Both the position numbers and the translations under genes were made by a program. The notes beneath the pieces were generated by a model. That model saw only the letters and a program-made list of their open reading frames with translations. It made no database searches and had not been told where the DNA came from. Below, piece by piece: positions 27,836 through 37,541 of a stretch of 64,000 nucleotides of DNA. Source of the DNA: Bacillota bacterium. Lineage in GTDB: Bacteria; Bacillota; Clostridia; Acetivibrionales; DSM-1351. The DNA is taken from the NCBI GenBank assembly GCA_023391425.1, contig JAEWAX010000032.1, positions 1 through 64,000 on the forward strand. The letters run 5' to 3'. Position 1 is the first letter of the stretch. Every line of letters starts with the position of its first letter.

Positions 27836-29320
27836 TTAAAATTTAACAGATGGCTTAGTTCCATCGAGTTTAATCAGAGTAGTTTTTGCAGCTACTGCAT
27901 CTGAAGATGATCTTGAAACTATCCAATCTCCTGCAATACCAAAAAGCACAGTTGAACTGCCATCCATACCAAGCAACTGGGTTTTATTTTTACCATCAAG
28001 GTCAATTTTAAATAGGTTGTAGTCATTTACATAAACTAACTTATTATCTGTGACAGTATAGGTATACACCGCTTCCTTCAAATACAAACTACTATTATCC
28101 TTGTCATTAACACTCTTGGTATATAGATAACCATTTTTTCCAGGCCATCTTCCTTTTTTGCCTTGATTGCCCATCATAATAATCTTGTCATCTGAGAACT
28201 TCTGCTGCTGATACCATTCTCCCTCTGCTAAAACCTCTCTAGCTATTTTCTTGCCATACTCGTCCAACTTCACCCTACTTACCCATGCTCCATTGAAATA
28301 TATATAATTACCTTCAATATAAAAGTTTGAAATTTTATTGTCACTTATTGAGGCGTTACCAACAGAAAATATAGTCTGGCGCTGCCAGGTATCAGGTATC
28401 ATATCTCTGCCAATCATCTCAAACTGGTAGATATTACTTGTGTTTTTCGGATTTGCCCATTTATCGTAGTCATTGTATATACAGTAAACCGAATCATCCA
28501 CTATCAACACTTTTTGCATATTCTGACCGGGACCAGCATATATCGCCTGCGCATGAGAAATTTTATCATTGCCATCCAAGTCCATACTGTAGAGCAACCC
28601 ACCAACAGTGTAGTATAGTCTTTCATTTACAATATTAATATTTGTAACATATCCTCCTACGAGCGTCTTTATCTGATTTCCTTCATTATTCATTTTATAC
28701 ATTGTACCGTCGCTTACAAAATATATACTATCCTTGTAGCTTGCTGAAAAACCTTCCCACATCCTGTTGAATGCAGTATTTCCCTGCTGTTTGAGCTTTC
28801 TTTCTAACTTGCCTGTGGCATTATACTTATAGCTTGTCATCAGCTGATAATCGGTATACCTATCTTTTTCGACAGCTTTATATCCACAGCCAAGAAGCTT
28901 GGCTGCTTCCTTGATGCTAAAGCAATAATTGCCGTTAATTATGTAGCCCGATACATTTGCCTCAGCTCCATCTACACGGACTTCTCCCCCTTTGGTCGCA
29001 GGGTAGTCAAGTAAATAAGAGGCTGAGTATTCTGTTCCATTCATTGTATGATTTTTACCTATCGTTACATTAAGGTTGTTGCCATCCTTTGCAAATGAAA
29101 ATCTAACAGACAAGTCCCGTACTGAAGCTGCTATATCCTGAATTTTGTAATAGTACTGAGAGTTTATCATATATGCTTCGGTAGGCTGATAAGCTCCATT
29201 TACATAAATTCTTGATATTACTGACTTAGCCTTAACTCCTGCTGCATTTACAGTACCTGAGAGCGGTACTGCACTAAACAGCATAAATAGTAGCAATAAA
29301 AAAGATATAATTCTCTTCAT
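27836..29320 (-). CDS. Secreted protein, copper-amine-oxidase-N-like plus DUF5050-type propeller
   Basis: About 494 aa. A signal peptide (MKRIISFLLLL.., ending VNAAG) is best placed at the ATG 29320, which has GGAGG 12 nt upstream; an in-frame ATG at 29341 is the alternative. Residues ~35-150 resemble the stalk-like copper amine oxidase N-terminal domain (IYVNGAY, then ..IKEAAKLLG). The rest consists of repeated strands such as SIYFVSDGTMYKMN and NERLYYTVGGLLYSMD, typical of DUF5050 beta-propellers. It is likely an extracellular or wall-associated binding protein. It ends 6 nt after the upstream gene's end region begins, so both genes are tightly packed in the same direction and may be co-transcribed. 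Confidence 0.85.
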   Translation of the reverse strand: MKRIISFLLLLFMLFSAVPLSGTVNAAGVKAKSVISRIYVNGAYQPTEAYMINSQYYYKIQDIAASVRDLSVRFSFAKDGNNLNVTIGKNHTMNGTEYSASYLLDYPATKGGEVRVDGAEANVSGYIINGNYCFSIKEAAKLLGCGYKAVEKDRYTDYQLMTSYKYNATGKLERKLKQQGNTAFNRMWEGFSASYKDSIYFVSDGTMYKMNNEGNQIKTLVGGYVTNINIVNERLYYTVGGLLYSMDLDGNDKISHAQAIYAGPGQNMQKVLIVDDSVYCIYNDYDKWANPKNTSNIYQFEMIGRDMIPDTWQRQTIFSVGNASISDNKISNFYIEGNYIYFNGAWVSRVKLDEYGKKIAREVLAEGEWYQQQKFSDDKIIMMGNQGKKGRWPGKNGYLYTKSVNDKDNSSLYLKEAVYTYTVTDNKLVYVNDYNLFKIDLDGKNKTQLLGMDGSSTVLFGIAGDWIVSRSSSDAVAAKTTLIKLDGTKPSVKF

Positions 29321-29346
29321 ATTTAATTTTAGCGCCTCCATTCTCC

Positions 29347-30663
29347 CTATTTTTGCATATAACTTAATTCTGACATTACTCCAAACATCTCAATATTTTT
29401 TTGAGTGCTGTTTTTTGCGATATTTTTGGCAGAATTTAAAACCCCAAGTTCCATTTTCCCATTGCTCTTTATACTGTTTGCATACATTTTTTTAAGCTGG
29501 GCTGTGCTGGATTTCTTGTTGAGATCTATGTCAGTATACAAATATGCTGTGCCTTTAGTGCGCCACTCATAATCAAAATTGGCGTTGTACAGCGTCTTTA
29601 CCCTAGTTCCGCTAAGTACAAATATGGGATCAAAATTACTCGTAGCAATTACTTTTCCGTTGGAATCAATAAGTGTCTGTATCTTATTGTCGATTATGCC
29701 GAGGAAGTACCCCCCATCAACAGGAATAATCCACTCCTGTTTCTTTGCCAGTATTACCTTACCGTCCTTATTACAGAGACCCTTTTTGAATGTTGTAAAA
29801 TATATCTGGTTGCCATTCATTATTTTCCCGTTTACCATATAAGATTCTGGTATAATGGTTTTATTCTGAGAATCAACAACTTTTCTACCCTTGTCTGTCT
29901 CAGCATAAAATCTATTTGAACCACAATATTCTACGCTCTTATATAGCTTTTCATAATTTTTGTAGAAGCTCTCACGTTCTTTAGCATTATAATTTTTACA
30001 ATCCCGTTCTCTCTTTTCTGTATCAGTCAGATAAAGCCTTTTCCCATTAAAGTCATAGCAGAACTTTTCTTTTTGTCCCGAAAACTCCACATAGTCGTTT
30101 CCTACATGTATACTATATTGTCCGCCAATAGCAAATTTTACCTTACCATTCTTTTGAAGAACACCTGTATAGCACTGATTACCTTCAAAATATCTTACAC
30201 CTGCAAGTCCATTTCGAAAGCTTGAGGCATATGAAAACTTCGGTTCAGTCAGTGCCTTACCCTCAGTATTTATAAAGGTATACCCAAGACCCCTGTCATC
30301 ATATGGATTTTTTATTGCGCCCGCTCTGTAGACTAAAGCCCAGCCTTCAACAAAGCCATTATCGTCAGCTGCATCTCCATCGAATTCCTGGTTACGTGCC
30401 CCATCATAGGGCAGTATCTTTTTTGTCCCTTTTTCGTAATCAATAAGTATTACTCTGGTATGCCAGCCAAACTCGGCATTCTTATTCTTGGGGTCATGCT
30501 CTGTTGCCAGGCCAATACCATTGCTGATTGATACAGTAGTATTTCCAAATTCTGTTGCTCCTGTTGTAAAGAATTGAAGCTTAGGTGTCTTCAGTGAAAC
30601 CGCACTAATGTTTAACGTACATAACATTGATAAAATAATTACAAAAACAATCGTTTTTTTCAA
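29347..30663 (-). CDS. Secreted WG-repeat-like protein
   Basis: About 438 aa from a TTG at 30663, chosen because GGGGGAC lies 5-6 nt upstream and the signal peptide (KKTIVFVIILSML, cleavage near NISA) then sits at the N terminus; the longer open frame adds an unlikely tail. The body has WG-repeat-like units: TRVILIDYEKGTKKI, LGYTFINTEGKAL, YTGVLQKNGKVKF. Such repeats form beta-propeller-like surfaces. No enzyme motif is seen. Its stop lies 5 nt from the next gene's extended frame. A TATAAT (30712-30707, minus) lies ~45 nt upstream. The spacer 30664-30838 otherwise holds nothing recognisable. Confidence 0.8.
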   Translation of the reverse strand: MKKTIVFVIILSMLCTLNISAVSLKTPKLQFFTTGATEFGNTTVSISNGIGLATEHDPKNKNAEFGWHTRVILIDYEKGTKKILPYDGARNQEFDGDAADDNGFVEGWALVYRAGAIKNPYDDRGLGYTFINTEGKALTEPKFSYASSFRNGLAGVRYFEGNQCYTGVLQKNGKVKFAIGGQYSIHVGNDYVEFSGQKEKFCYDFNGKRLYLTDTEKRERDCKNYNAKERESFYKNYEKLYKSVEYCGSNRFYAETDKGRKVVDSQNKTIIPESYMVNGKIMNGNQIYFTTFKKGLCNKDGKVILAKKQEWIIPVDGGYFLGIIDNKIQTLIDSNGKVIATSNFDPIFVLSGTRVKTLYNANFDYEWRTKGTAYLYTDIDLNKKSSTAQLKKMYANSIKSNGKMELGVLNSAKNIAKNSTQKNIEMFGVMSELSYMQK

Positions 30664-30838
30664 GATTTTGTCCCCCTTCTTTCCCAAAAATATTAAAACA
30701 TAATTAATTATATCTCTAAACCAACTTTTGAAATTATTTTGGCGCGAAAGGACTTTAAAACAGCTTGAAATGTTTTTTTGAAATTTGATTTGCTTTATAG
30801 TTTTAAATTTCACAATACTGAAAGCCAATAGAATAACT

Positions 30839-30877
30839 GAAAAATCCCGTCAGGCGTGGACTCTGACGAGATTTTTT
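30839..30877. terminator. Bidirectional rho-independent terminator
   Basis: Arms 30843-30853 and 30863-30873 form an 11-bp stem with one mismatch, flanked by A-run and T-run so that it can work on both strands. It serves the minus-strand CPBP gene that ends at 30922. Confidence 0.75.
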
Positions 30878-30921
30878 AGTTTGGCGGCAATTCTGATTGT
30901 CCTAAGACCGGATTTTGTTTA

Positions 30922-31593
30922 TCAGAACATCATACTGAACAGTATTATATCAAATATATCTACCAAAATATGTGCAGTAAATGATGCAAAAATATTTTTC
31001 GTCCTGAAGTAGATTAATCCATATATTATTCCATCAAGCAGTACACAGATAATGTCGAGTATAACCGCTGATGGATTTCCTGGTGTAAAATGCATACAGG
31101 CAAAAAGAATTGTTGAGATACCGATAGCAACGTATGGCTTAGTAAACCAGCTTAGCCTTTCAATGAAGAAGCCACGGTAGATTAATTCCTCGTAAAAACA
31201 GACCAGTGAAGTAATGATAAAAGTAACGATAAAAACAATGATAGACTTCATGGAATTAATCTCAAGAACAAAGGACATTCTGTCATGTAAGTGCTCTATA
31301 TAAGATGGTACTAAATATTTTCCTATTAAAAGAGGGAGGATCTGAAAAACAATAGTTACAACAAACAGCAATTTGAAGTTTTTTACAAGGTCACTTGGTG
31401 TCTGTGCTATTTTGGATCCTATGTCGCGCGGAGAACGATGACGCAAAAACATTTCAATAATCAAGTAAAGAAATGCCGGCGCTTCAAGCAGGTATTTAAG
31501 GTAAGCGCTTGATACGAACACAGAAGAAAAAGTAATTAGCATGATTATCACAGTCTCAACCAGCACTCTTTTAGAAACAACATTTTGATTCAT
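30922..31593 (-). CDS. CPBP family intramembrane glutamic endopeptidase
   Basis: A 223-aa protein with about six membrane segments. It has all CPBP (Rce1-like, formerly abortive infection) motifs: EELIYRGFF (EExxxR), FACMHF (FxxxH) and HILVDIFD (HxxxD/N). The family cleaves within membranes; bacterial members act in bacteriocin self-protection, protein maturation or signalling. The gene stands between the secreted propeller genes and a NarL-type two-component pair, all on the minus strand. Substrate unknown. Spacing of 144 nt from the regulator suggests its own promoter or readthrough. Confidence 0.9.
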   Translation of the reverse strand: MNQNVVSKRVLVETVIIMLITFSSVFVSSAYLKYLLEAPAFLYLIIEMFLRHRSPRDIGSKIAQTPSDLVKNFKLLFVVTIVFQILPLLIGKYLVPSYIEHLHDRMSFVLEINSMKSIIVFIVTFIITSLVCFYEELIYRGFFIERLSWFTKPYVAIGISTILFACMHFTPGNPSAVILDIICVLLDGIIYGLIYFRTKNIFASFTAHILVDIFDIILFSMMF

Positions 31594-31737
31594 TATAAGT
31601 CACTTCTTTCAATAAATTAATAATTTCACTTTAAATAATATAGCTGTTTTTGCACCCTTGAAAGAAACCAAAGTAACATTTTAGCAATGACTTTTGTAAC
31701 TGTTTTATAAGTGATTTTGAAAATGCAGTATTACTTG

Positions 31738-32382
31738 TCAATCGAAATGAATATTCTGAAGATAAACAAGCAGTTCGGTCCTACTGTTCAGTTCAAGTTT
31801 AGAAAGAATGTGAGAGATATAGTTTTTAACGGTTCTCTCAGATAAAAATAACATTTCTCCAATTTCACGGTTACTTTTTCCATGTAGAAGCTGCTTTACT
31901 ACATCAATTTCGCGTGTAGTTAAAATTTGACTTATGCACTCATAATCCCTTTTCATACAACTGGGTTCTTTAATAGCGCTAACGATTTTACCTGAAATGG
32001 AAGAATCGATTGGCATACTGCCGGAGCAGGCAGCATGAATGGCGTTAACGATTGCATCTGACCCTGAATCCTTCAAAACGTAACCATCTGCCCCGCTTTT
32101 TAGGCTGCCGAATATATATTCGTCCTCCTGAAAAGTAGTAAGAACAATTATTTTGATATGCGGATATAGTTTCTTGACTGCTAATGTTGCTTCTATGCCA
32201 TTCATATCCGGCATTCGGATATCCATGAGAATAGCATCAGGCTTTATACCTTTAAGCATCGTTAAAAGCTCTATACCGTTTGCAGCTTCTCCAATGATAT
32301 CAATATCATCATGTAAGCTGAAAATCATTTTAAGTCCTTCTCTGATAATATCCTGATCGTCCACAATTACTATTCTAATCAT
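31738..32382 (-). CDS. NarL/LuxR-family response regulator
   Basis: A 214-aa regulator. Receiver: acidic pair in VIVDDQD, phospho-acceptor Asp in AILMDIRMP and Lys in GYVLKDSGS. LuxR-type HTH in the C-terminal 65 residues (LTTREIDVVKQLLHGKSN and ERTVKNYIS). Start taken at the ATG 32382, after GGAGGT and overlapping the kinase stop as TGATG. Partner of the kinase directly upstream. The regulon is not visible; the adjacent CPBP protease is a candidate. Confidence 0.93.
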   Translation of the reverse strand: MIRIVIVDDQDIIREGLKMIFSLHDDIDIIGEAANGIELLTMLKGIKPDAILMDIRMPDMNGIEATLAVKKLYPHIKIIVLTTFQEDEYIFGSLKSGADGYVLKDSGSDAIVNAIHAACSGSMPIDSSISGKIVSAIKEPSCMKRDYECISQILTTREIDVVKQLLHGKSNREIGEMLFLSERTVKNYISHILSKLELNSRTELLVYLQNIHFD

Positions 32383-33533
32383 CAAACCTCCATATTATTT
32401 TCTATTGGAATTTGTATTCTCAATAAAAAACCTTTGCCTTCTTCAGTCTTGTATTCCGCTTTCCCGCCGAGTTTTTCCAAGCGTTCCTCAATACCAGATA
32501 ACCCATGAGACTTCTTTATACTTTCACAGCCTATACCATTATCATCAACTGATAATGTAAGCAAATGTCCTCTTACTGTTAGTTCTATCTGGATATGATC
32601 TGCCTTTCCATTTTTCAGGCTATTTGTAACCGCTTCACGGACAGTTTTATATATACATTCTTTCATATCTGGGCAGATGTTTTCGATGCTACCTTCAAAA
32701 GCCAGAGAAATATTCACACCGCTATGTCTAATGTTCTCAACAATCTCACTAAGCGCAGCTTTCAAATCCTCGCTACTGATTTTTTCCCCTTTCAAAATGC
32801 TTACAGCACTTCTCAAATCATTAATACACTTCAGTGAAAGTGTATGGGCTTTTGCAGCAGCATCAGCAATTTTCACATTGTCTTTGGCGGTAGCTCTTTC
32901 AATGAATTCGAGGTTCATAGAAAGTGCAATTAGGCCATGCCCGATAGAGTCATGTAAATCCTGCGCGATACGTGTTCTTTCATTGACTGCTGCTATTTGT
33001 CCAACTTTTTGGGCATATTCGGCCAACTGCTTATTTACAGTTTTTAGTCTCTCATTCAAGGAGTTTGTTTTACTTCTTTCATCTATATTGTTTTTGTATA
33101 GATATATCACCACCACAATGGATACATATATCACCAAGTTGTTTACACTTAAATCATTTAGCAAGAAGTTTGCAACAATAAAGATACCAGCATGTAACGC
33201 AAGCAAGGGATATAAAATACTATTTCTGACAAAAAAAAGTTCTATCAACGGAAACAGAAAAAATATGCTCGCCGGTAAAGAGTTCAACCAAAAGGTATAA
33301 AGCCCTGTACCTATTATACTTACAGCAATTGAACAAAAATCTACCCATCCTGATTTGCACTTTCCATAATAATAGCGAAAAATATCATTTGATACAAGTA
33401 AAATCATCCCACCGATTGAAACCATCTGCATCTCTATAGAATGAAAGTGTAAAACTACACATTCAAAAATGACTATACATATAATGAATATACGAAAAAT
33501 CCATACAATTCGTTTTATTATGTTATTATACAT
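32382..33533 (-). CDS. NarL-type sensor histidine kinase (HisKA_3)
   Basis: About 383 aa. Five or so hydrophobic segments in the first ~140 residues, then a coiled linker, the HisKA_3 H-box RIAQDLHDSIGHGL and a HATPase domain with DDNGIGC and GLSGIEERL. This is the DegS/LiaS-like kinase layout. The ATG at 33533 follows GGTGGGG; the frame stays open to 33563. It overlaps its response regulator (TGATG). Confidence 0.92.
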   Translation of the reverse strand: MYNNIIKRIVWIFRIFIICIVIFECVVLHFHSIEMQMVSIGGMILLVSNDIFRYYYGKCKSGWVDFCSIAVSIIGTGLYTFWLNSLPASIFFLFPLIELFFVRNSILYPLLALHAGIFIVANFLLNDLSVNNLVIYVSIVVVIYLYKNNIDERSKTNSLNERLKTVNKQLAEYAQKVGQIAAVNERTRIAQDLHDSIGHGLIALSMNLEFIERATAKDNVKIADAAAKAHTLSLKCINDLRSAVSILKGEKISSEDLKAALSEIVENIRHSGVNISLAFEGSIENICPDMKECIYKTVREAVTNSLKNGKADHIQIELTVRGHLLTLSVDDNGIGCESIKKSHGLSGIEERLEKLGGKAEYKTEEGKGFLLRIQIPIENNMEV

Positions 33534-33563
33534 AACCCCACCCATTTTCAAATAATTTTGCAA

Positions 33564-34014
33564 TAAGTTTAATGAGACATCTGCTTGTTCGGTCGTTTCT
33601 CTCCTTCATAAGCTGTGCTACAACCCCAACGTGCGTTTTGCTATTAAGTAATACTGATGCAAAAATATCATTTGAGTTTATCCATGGGGTCACTTTAAAG
33701 AGTAGAAGTTGTGAGTCTATACTTTATCACAACATTTCAATAATTTCTTGAAACATTCATTTTTCAAAACTTCGTGAACCCCAGTTTTCTGCTCCATGAT
33801 TATCATCTTCACAGCTTTTCTTACATTTTATCACATATTCAGCAAAAATTTTTGATAATTTTATCATCTTGTTATATGTAATGATTATTATTAGTGGATT
33901 AATTCTATTAACATAGAATTCCGCAAAATTTCTTATCCCTTTAGATGAATACCCTCGAAAAATGTATTAAAATATTATACTGGAACCGTTAATTATCTTG
34001 CTGCAAGGCTGTAT
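33564..34014. other. Intergenic stretch, AT-rich, no gene seen
   Basis: About 450 nt between the kinase start and the rpoN hairpin. No coding frame of note. At ~33592-33625 it holds a segment (TTTCTCTCCTTCATAA core) that recurs near 45742-45760. It must contain the kinase promoter, but I could not fix it. Confidence 0.5.
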
Positions 34015-34050
34015 ACCGCCAAATGTGAAACGCAGTCCGCATTTGGCGGT
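34015..34050 (-). terminator. 11-bp hairpin just after rpoN
   Basis: ACCGCCAAATG (34015-34025) pairs perfectly with CATTTGGCGGT (34040-34050), 2 nt after the rpoN stop. No good T-run follows, so it may protect the 3' end or terminate only weakly. Confidence 0.55.
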
Positions 34051-34052
34051 GT

Positions 34053-35411
34053 CTAATATTCTTTCCTTAATGTAGTCTTTTGGATATTCATTTCCTCTCT
34101 ATATTTTGTCACGGTTCTTCTTGCTATATTTATTCCTTTTTGTTGTAAAAGGTCGGTAATCTTCTGGTCGCTGTAAGGTTTCCTCCTGTCTTCTTTTGCT
34201 ATAATTTCTTTAATTTCTAACTTCACATTTTCCGGAGTAATTTGAGATTCATCTCCAATAGAGAGTCCATTTGTAAAAAAGTGGTCAAGCCCGAATATCC
34301 CCCAGGAACACTGCAGGTATTTTCCACTTATAGCACGACTTACGGTGGACTCATGAACACCAAGGTCATTTGCTATTTTTTGCTGATACAGTGCAGCTAA
34401 GTGTCTCGGCCCTTTATCAAAGAACATTCTTTGTTGTTCCACAATCATCCGCGTAACTTTTAATAATGTACTGTTTCTTTGAGATATACAATTAATAATC
34501 CAGTCAGCTTCTTTAATTTTTTTAGAAATATATTCTTTTACCTCATTCTCCAGATTTTGTTTCAGTATATTCTGGTAATATCTACTGATTGAGATTTGTG
34601 GTTGAAAATAATCATTTATCAGTACTTCATAGTAATCACTGAATTTAACCACTATCAAATCAGGAGTTAAATATTGAGTTTGGCTATTATATCCAAAGCT
34701 TATTCCGGGTCTTGGATTAAGAGTTTTTATAACTTTATATGCATTTTTTACTTCGTCTATTGAAACTCCTAATTCCTTTGAAATTACTTCTAAACGATTT
34801 TTACTAAGCATTTCAAGATAATTATTTACTAATTCAATAACAACAGAATTATTTTCATTAAGTCTCTTCAATTGTAATAATAGACACTCCCTCAAGTCTC
34901 TGGCACCTATTCCTGCAGGTTCCATCGATTGTAGAATACTCAAGGCCTCTTTGACTAATGCAATATCTATATTTAACCTTTGAGCAATTTCACTAATATC
35001 GTCTTCAAGATAACCCTTTTCATTGATGCATTTTATCATGTAATTCAATATTGTACGGATATTATCCGGTATATTCATTAAATTCAATTGTGATTTTAAA
35101 TTTTGGTATAAGTCCTCATCCTCAACAGATACATATTGTGCTATATTACTATCTTCTTCTGAATCTTCAAATTCTCTATTGTATACTCTGTTACCCTCAT
35201 TTGCTGATTGAAGCCATTCAAGCTTTCTCTTAAGTATCTCATAACTGTCAGATTCTTTTGTTGGCTCATCAATTTCAACCACCGGGTTTTCGTCCGCCAG
35301 TTGTCTTACATATTTTAACAGTTCTTGTGAATTCAATTGAAGAATTTCTACAGATTGCAGCATTTTTGGTGATAATGACATTTTTTGATTCAAGTTAAGT
35401 TCAAAATGCAT
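34053..35411 (-). CDS. rpoN: RNA polymerase sigma-54 factor
   Basis: A 452-aa protein with all sigma-54 regions. The N-terminal activator-contacting region is Gln/Leu-rich (MHFELNLNQKMSLSPKMLQ), the core-binding domain lies at ~95-280, and the HTH near ~330-370 has DLGVHESTVSRAI. The RpoN box ARRTVTKYRE near the end reads the -24 element. It lies just downstream of a sigma-54-dependent catabolic operon that carries a matching -24/-12 promoter and its own enhancer-binding protein. The locus is therefore self-contained, although rpoN would also serve other genes in the cell. Confidence 0.97.
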   Translation of the reverse strand: MHFELNLNQKMSLSPKMLQSVEILQLNSQELLKYVRQLADENPVVEIDEPTKESDSYEILKRKLEWLQSANEGNRVYNREFEDSEEDSNIAQYVSVEDEDLYQNLKSQLNLMNIPDNIRTILNYMIKCINEKGYLEDDISEIAQRLNIDIALVKEALSILQSMEPAGIGARDLRECLLLQLKRLNENNSVVIELVNNYLEMLSKNRLEVISKELGVSIDEVKNAYKVIKTLNPRPGISFGYNSQTQYLTPDLIVVKFSDYYEVLINDYFQPQISISRYYQNILKQNLENEVKEYISKKIKEADWIINCISQRNSTLLKVTRMIVEQQRMFFDKGPRHLAALYQQKIANDLGVHESTVSRAISGKYLQCSWGIFGLDHFFTNGLSIGDESQITPENVKLEIKEIIAKEDRRKPYSDQKITDLLQQKGINIARRTVTKYREEMNIQKTTLRKEY

Positions 35412-35528
35412 AAATTACCTCCACCGCCTTTTCTTTTGAGCTGCTTTACGGAATACTCACCAGAATGTATTTTATGTACAAACAAGTTAATTTAATCATA
35501 TAAATAAAAGTAAAAAATAGCGCAAAAA

Positions 35529-35563
35529 AATATAGTTCGAAGTAATACTGTTCGAACTATATT
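35529..35563 (-). terminator. Rho-independent terminator after ridA
   Basis: A 13-bp perfect stem (35529-35541 with 35551-35563) with a T-rich tail on the minus strand (eight T). It ends the lyase-permease-ridA operon and separates it from rpoN. Confidence 0.9.
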
Positions 35564-35587
35564 TTCGCGCCTAGCCTATATGACCTA

Positions 35588-35968
35588 TTATATTATTGCG
35601 ATACACTCAATTTCCACTAATACATCTTTAGGAAGCTTTGCAACTTCCACACAGGATCTTGCAGGGTAATCTTTTGTAAAATACTTTTTATATACTTCAT
35701 TAATAGCTGCAAAATCACCCATGTTTTTGATAAAAACAGTTGTTTTTAAAACGTTATCGAAATTTGTTCCTGCTGCTTTCAAAACCTCATTTAGATTTTT
35801 TAGAACCTGCTCAGCCTGTGCTGCAGCATCTCCTTGTGCAACTTCTCCTGTTTCAGGAACTACTGGAATCATTCCTGAAGTATAAACCATGTTTCCAAGC
35901 TTGATAGCTTGTGAATATGGTCCAATTGCCGCAGGAGCCTTTTCTGTAAAAATTACTTCTTTTTGCAT
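35588..35968 (-). CDS. ridA: RidA family reactive intermediate/imine deaminase
   Basis: A 126-aa protein of standard RidA length. Signature residues include IGPYSQAIK, YTSGMIPV and the active-site Arg in ARSCVEVAKLPK. RidA hydrolyses 2-aminoacrylate and related enamines/imines made by PLP beta-eliminating enzymes. Here it is the last gene after a tryptophanase-type lyase and a permease, which fits removal of a by-product of that lyase. AAAGGAG precedes the ATG. Confidence 0.95.
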   Translation of the reverse strand: MQKEVIFTEKAPAAIGPYSQAIKLGNMVYTSGMIPVVPETGEVAQGDAAAQAEQVLKNLNEVLKAAGTNFDNVLKTTVFIKNMGDFAAINEVYKKYFTKDYPARSCVEVAKLPKDVLVEIECIAII

Positions 35969-36007
35969 TAAATTTCTCCTTTAGAAATTATTTATTTATT
36001 AATTGTT

Positions 36008-37378
36008 TTACTTTTTTACTTGTACTTTTTTTAATTTAAATGCTACAAATAATAGTAATATCCATATTGGCCCAATAAAAACAGCTATTCTATAATCAGG
36101 CATGATTGCCATAAGAACAACAACCAATGCCATAAATGCTATACAAATATATGAAGAAATAGGGTATAAAGGTAGTTTGAAATGTATTTTAGCTACTTCT
36201 TCAGGGCTCTTTAATTTTCTAAACTTAAGCTGTGTAATAATAATCATTGTCCAATTTATAATACCTGCAATAGTTGCTATTGATATTAAGTATGCAAATA
36301 CTTTTCCAGGTATAAAGTAATTTAATATAACTGCAACTAGTGTTAATGCTGATGATACAAGAACACCAACTATTGGAGTACCAGACTTGCTTACCTTAGC
36401 AAGAGACTTTGGTGCATTTCCTTGAAGGGCAAGTGAATGAAGCATACGACCATTACTATAAAGGCCACTGTTATAAGCAGAAACGGCTGCTGTTAATACA
36501 ACTGCATTAAGAATACCAGCTGCGGCAGGAATTCCGATTTTTGAGAATATCTCAACGAAAGGACTTCCTGATTCTCCAAGTTTATTCCATGGGAAGATAG
36601 TCATCATAACTCCGAGTGCACCAATATAGAATATCAATATTCTAAATACAACCTGATTAATTGCTTTAGGTATACTTTTTCTTGGATCATCAGCCTCACC
36701 TGCTGTTATTCCAATAAGTTCAACTCCACCAAATGAGAACATTACCATAACTAAAGAGAATAAAAGACCTGTAATTCCATGAGGGAAGAATCCACCGTTT
36801 TTCCATAGGTTACTAAATCCTGTAGGCTGTCCACCATTTCCTATGCCGGTGAATATCATTAAAATTCCTAGTACAATCAACGCGATAATCGCAACAACTT
36901 TTACAAGTGCAAACCAAAATTCAAATTCACCATAAAGTTTTACACTTATAAGATTAACTAAAGTAACAATAATAAGGAAAACCAGTGAGGATAACCATGT
37001 TGGAATAGCAGGTAACCAAAAGTTAATATAAATACCTACAACTGAAAGTTCCGCCATACTTACTACAATATAATTAAACCAATAATTCCATCCTGAAAGA
37101 AAACCTGGAAATTCACCCCAATTTTTGTATGCATAATAACTAAATGCACCTGAAACTGGTGTATCTACAGACATTTCACCTAAGGCTCTCATGATGAAGA
37201 AAATAATAATTCCACCAATTACGTATGCTAATGATATTGATGGACCTGTTTGCTGTATTGTAGTAGCTGAGCCATAAAATAATCCTGTACCGATTGCTCC
37301 ACCTAAAGCTATCATCTGTATGTGACGGTTCTTAAGGCCACGTTTGAGCTCAGTATTTTCATTTGTGTTTGTGCTCAC
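36008..37378 (-). CDS. APC-superfamily amino acid permease
   Basis: A 456-aa protein with twelve hydrophobic segments and the family signature near the N terminus (IALGGAIGTGLFYGSA), followed by a PSISLAYVIGG stretch. It belongs to the amino acid/H+ symporter (AAT) group that includes AroP, LysP and ProY. Placement between a tryptophan/tyrosine-type lyase and ridA suggests an aromatic amino acid or cysteine/serine as substrate (inference). GGAGG precedes the start. A stable 8-bp hairpin lies in the 163-nt spacer behind the lyase gene. Confidence 0.9.
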   Translation of the reverse strand: MSTNTNENTELKRGLKNRHIQMIALGGAIGTGLFYGSATTIQQTGPSISLAYVIGGIIIFFIMRALGEMSVDTPVSGAFSYYAYKNWGEFPGFLSGWNYWFNYIVVSMAELSVVGIYINFWLPAIPTWLSSLVFLIIVTLVNLISVKLYGEFEFWFALVKVVAIIALIVLGILMIFTGIGNGGQPTGFSNLWKNGGFFPHGITGLLFSLVMVMFSFGGVELIGITAGEADDPRKSIPKAINQVVFRILIFYIGALGVMMTIFPWNKLGESGSPFVEIFSKIGIPAAAGILNAVVLTAAVSAYNSGLYSNGRMLHSLALQGNAPKSLAKVSKSGTPIVGVLVSSALTLVAVILNYFIPGKVFAYLISIATIAGIINWTMIIITQLKFRKLKSPEEVAKIHFKLPLYPISSYICIAFMALVVVLMAIMPDYRIAVFIGPIWILLLFVAFKLKKVQVKK

Positions 37379-37445
37379 TCAGGAGTCCCTCCTTTATAAT
37401 ATATGGTCGTGTAAAATAGGCTTAAAAACTACTTACAAATGAGCC

Positions 37446-37467
37446 CTTGCCGCAAAAATGCGGCAAG
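37446..37467 (-). promoter_or_regulatory. Intercistronic hairpin between lyase and permease
   Basis: The 8-bp GC-rich stem CTTGCCGC/GCGGCAAG (37446-37453 with 37460-37467) has a 6-nt loop and no T-run on the minus strand. It probably sets the ratio of lyase to permease mRNA rather than ending transcription. Confidence 0.6.
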
Positions 37468-37541
37468 AGACATTTTTGTTTTAATTCATTCTCTTTATGC
37501 TTATTAAAACCCATTAATCACTTAGTCTGATGTCACTCAAA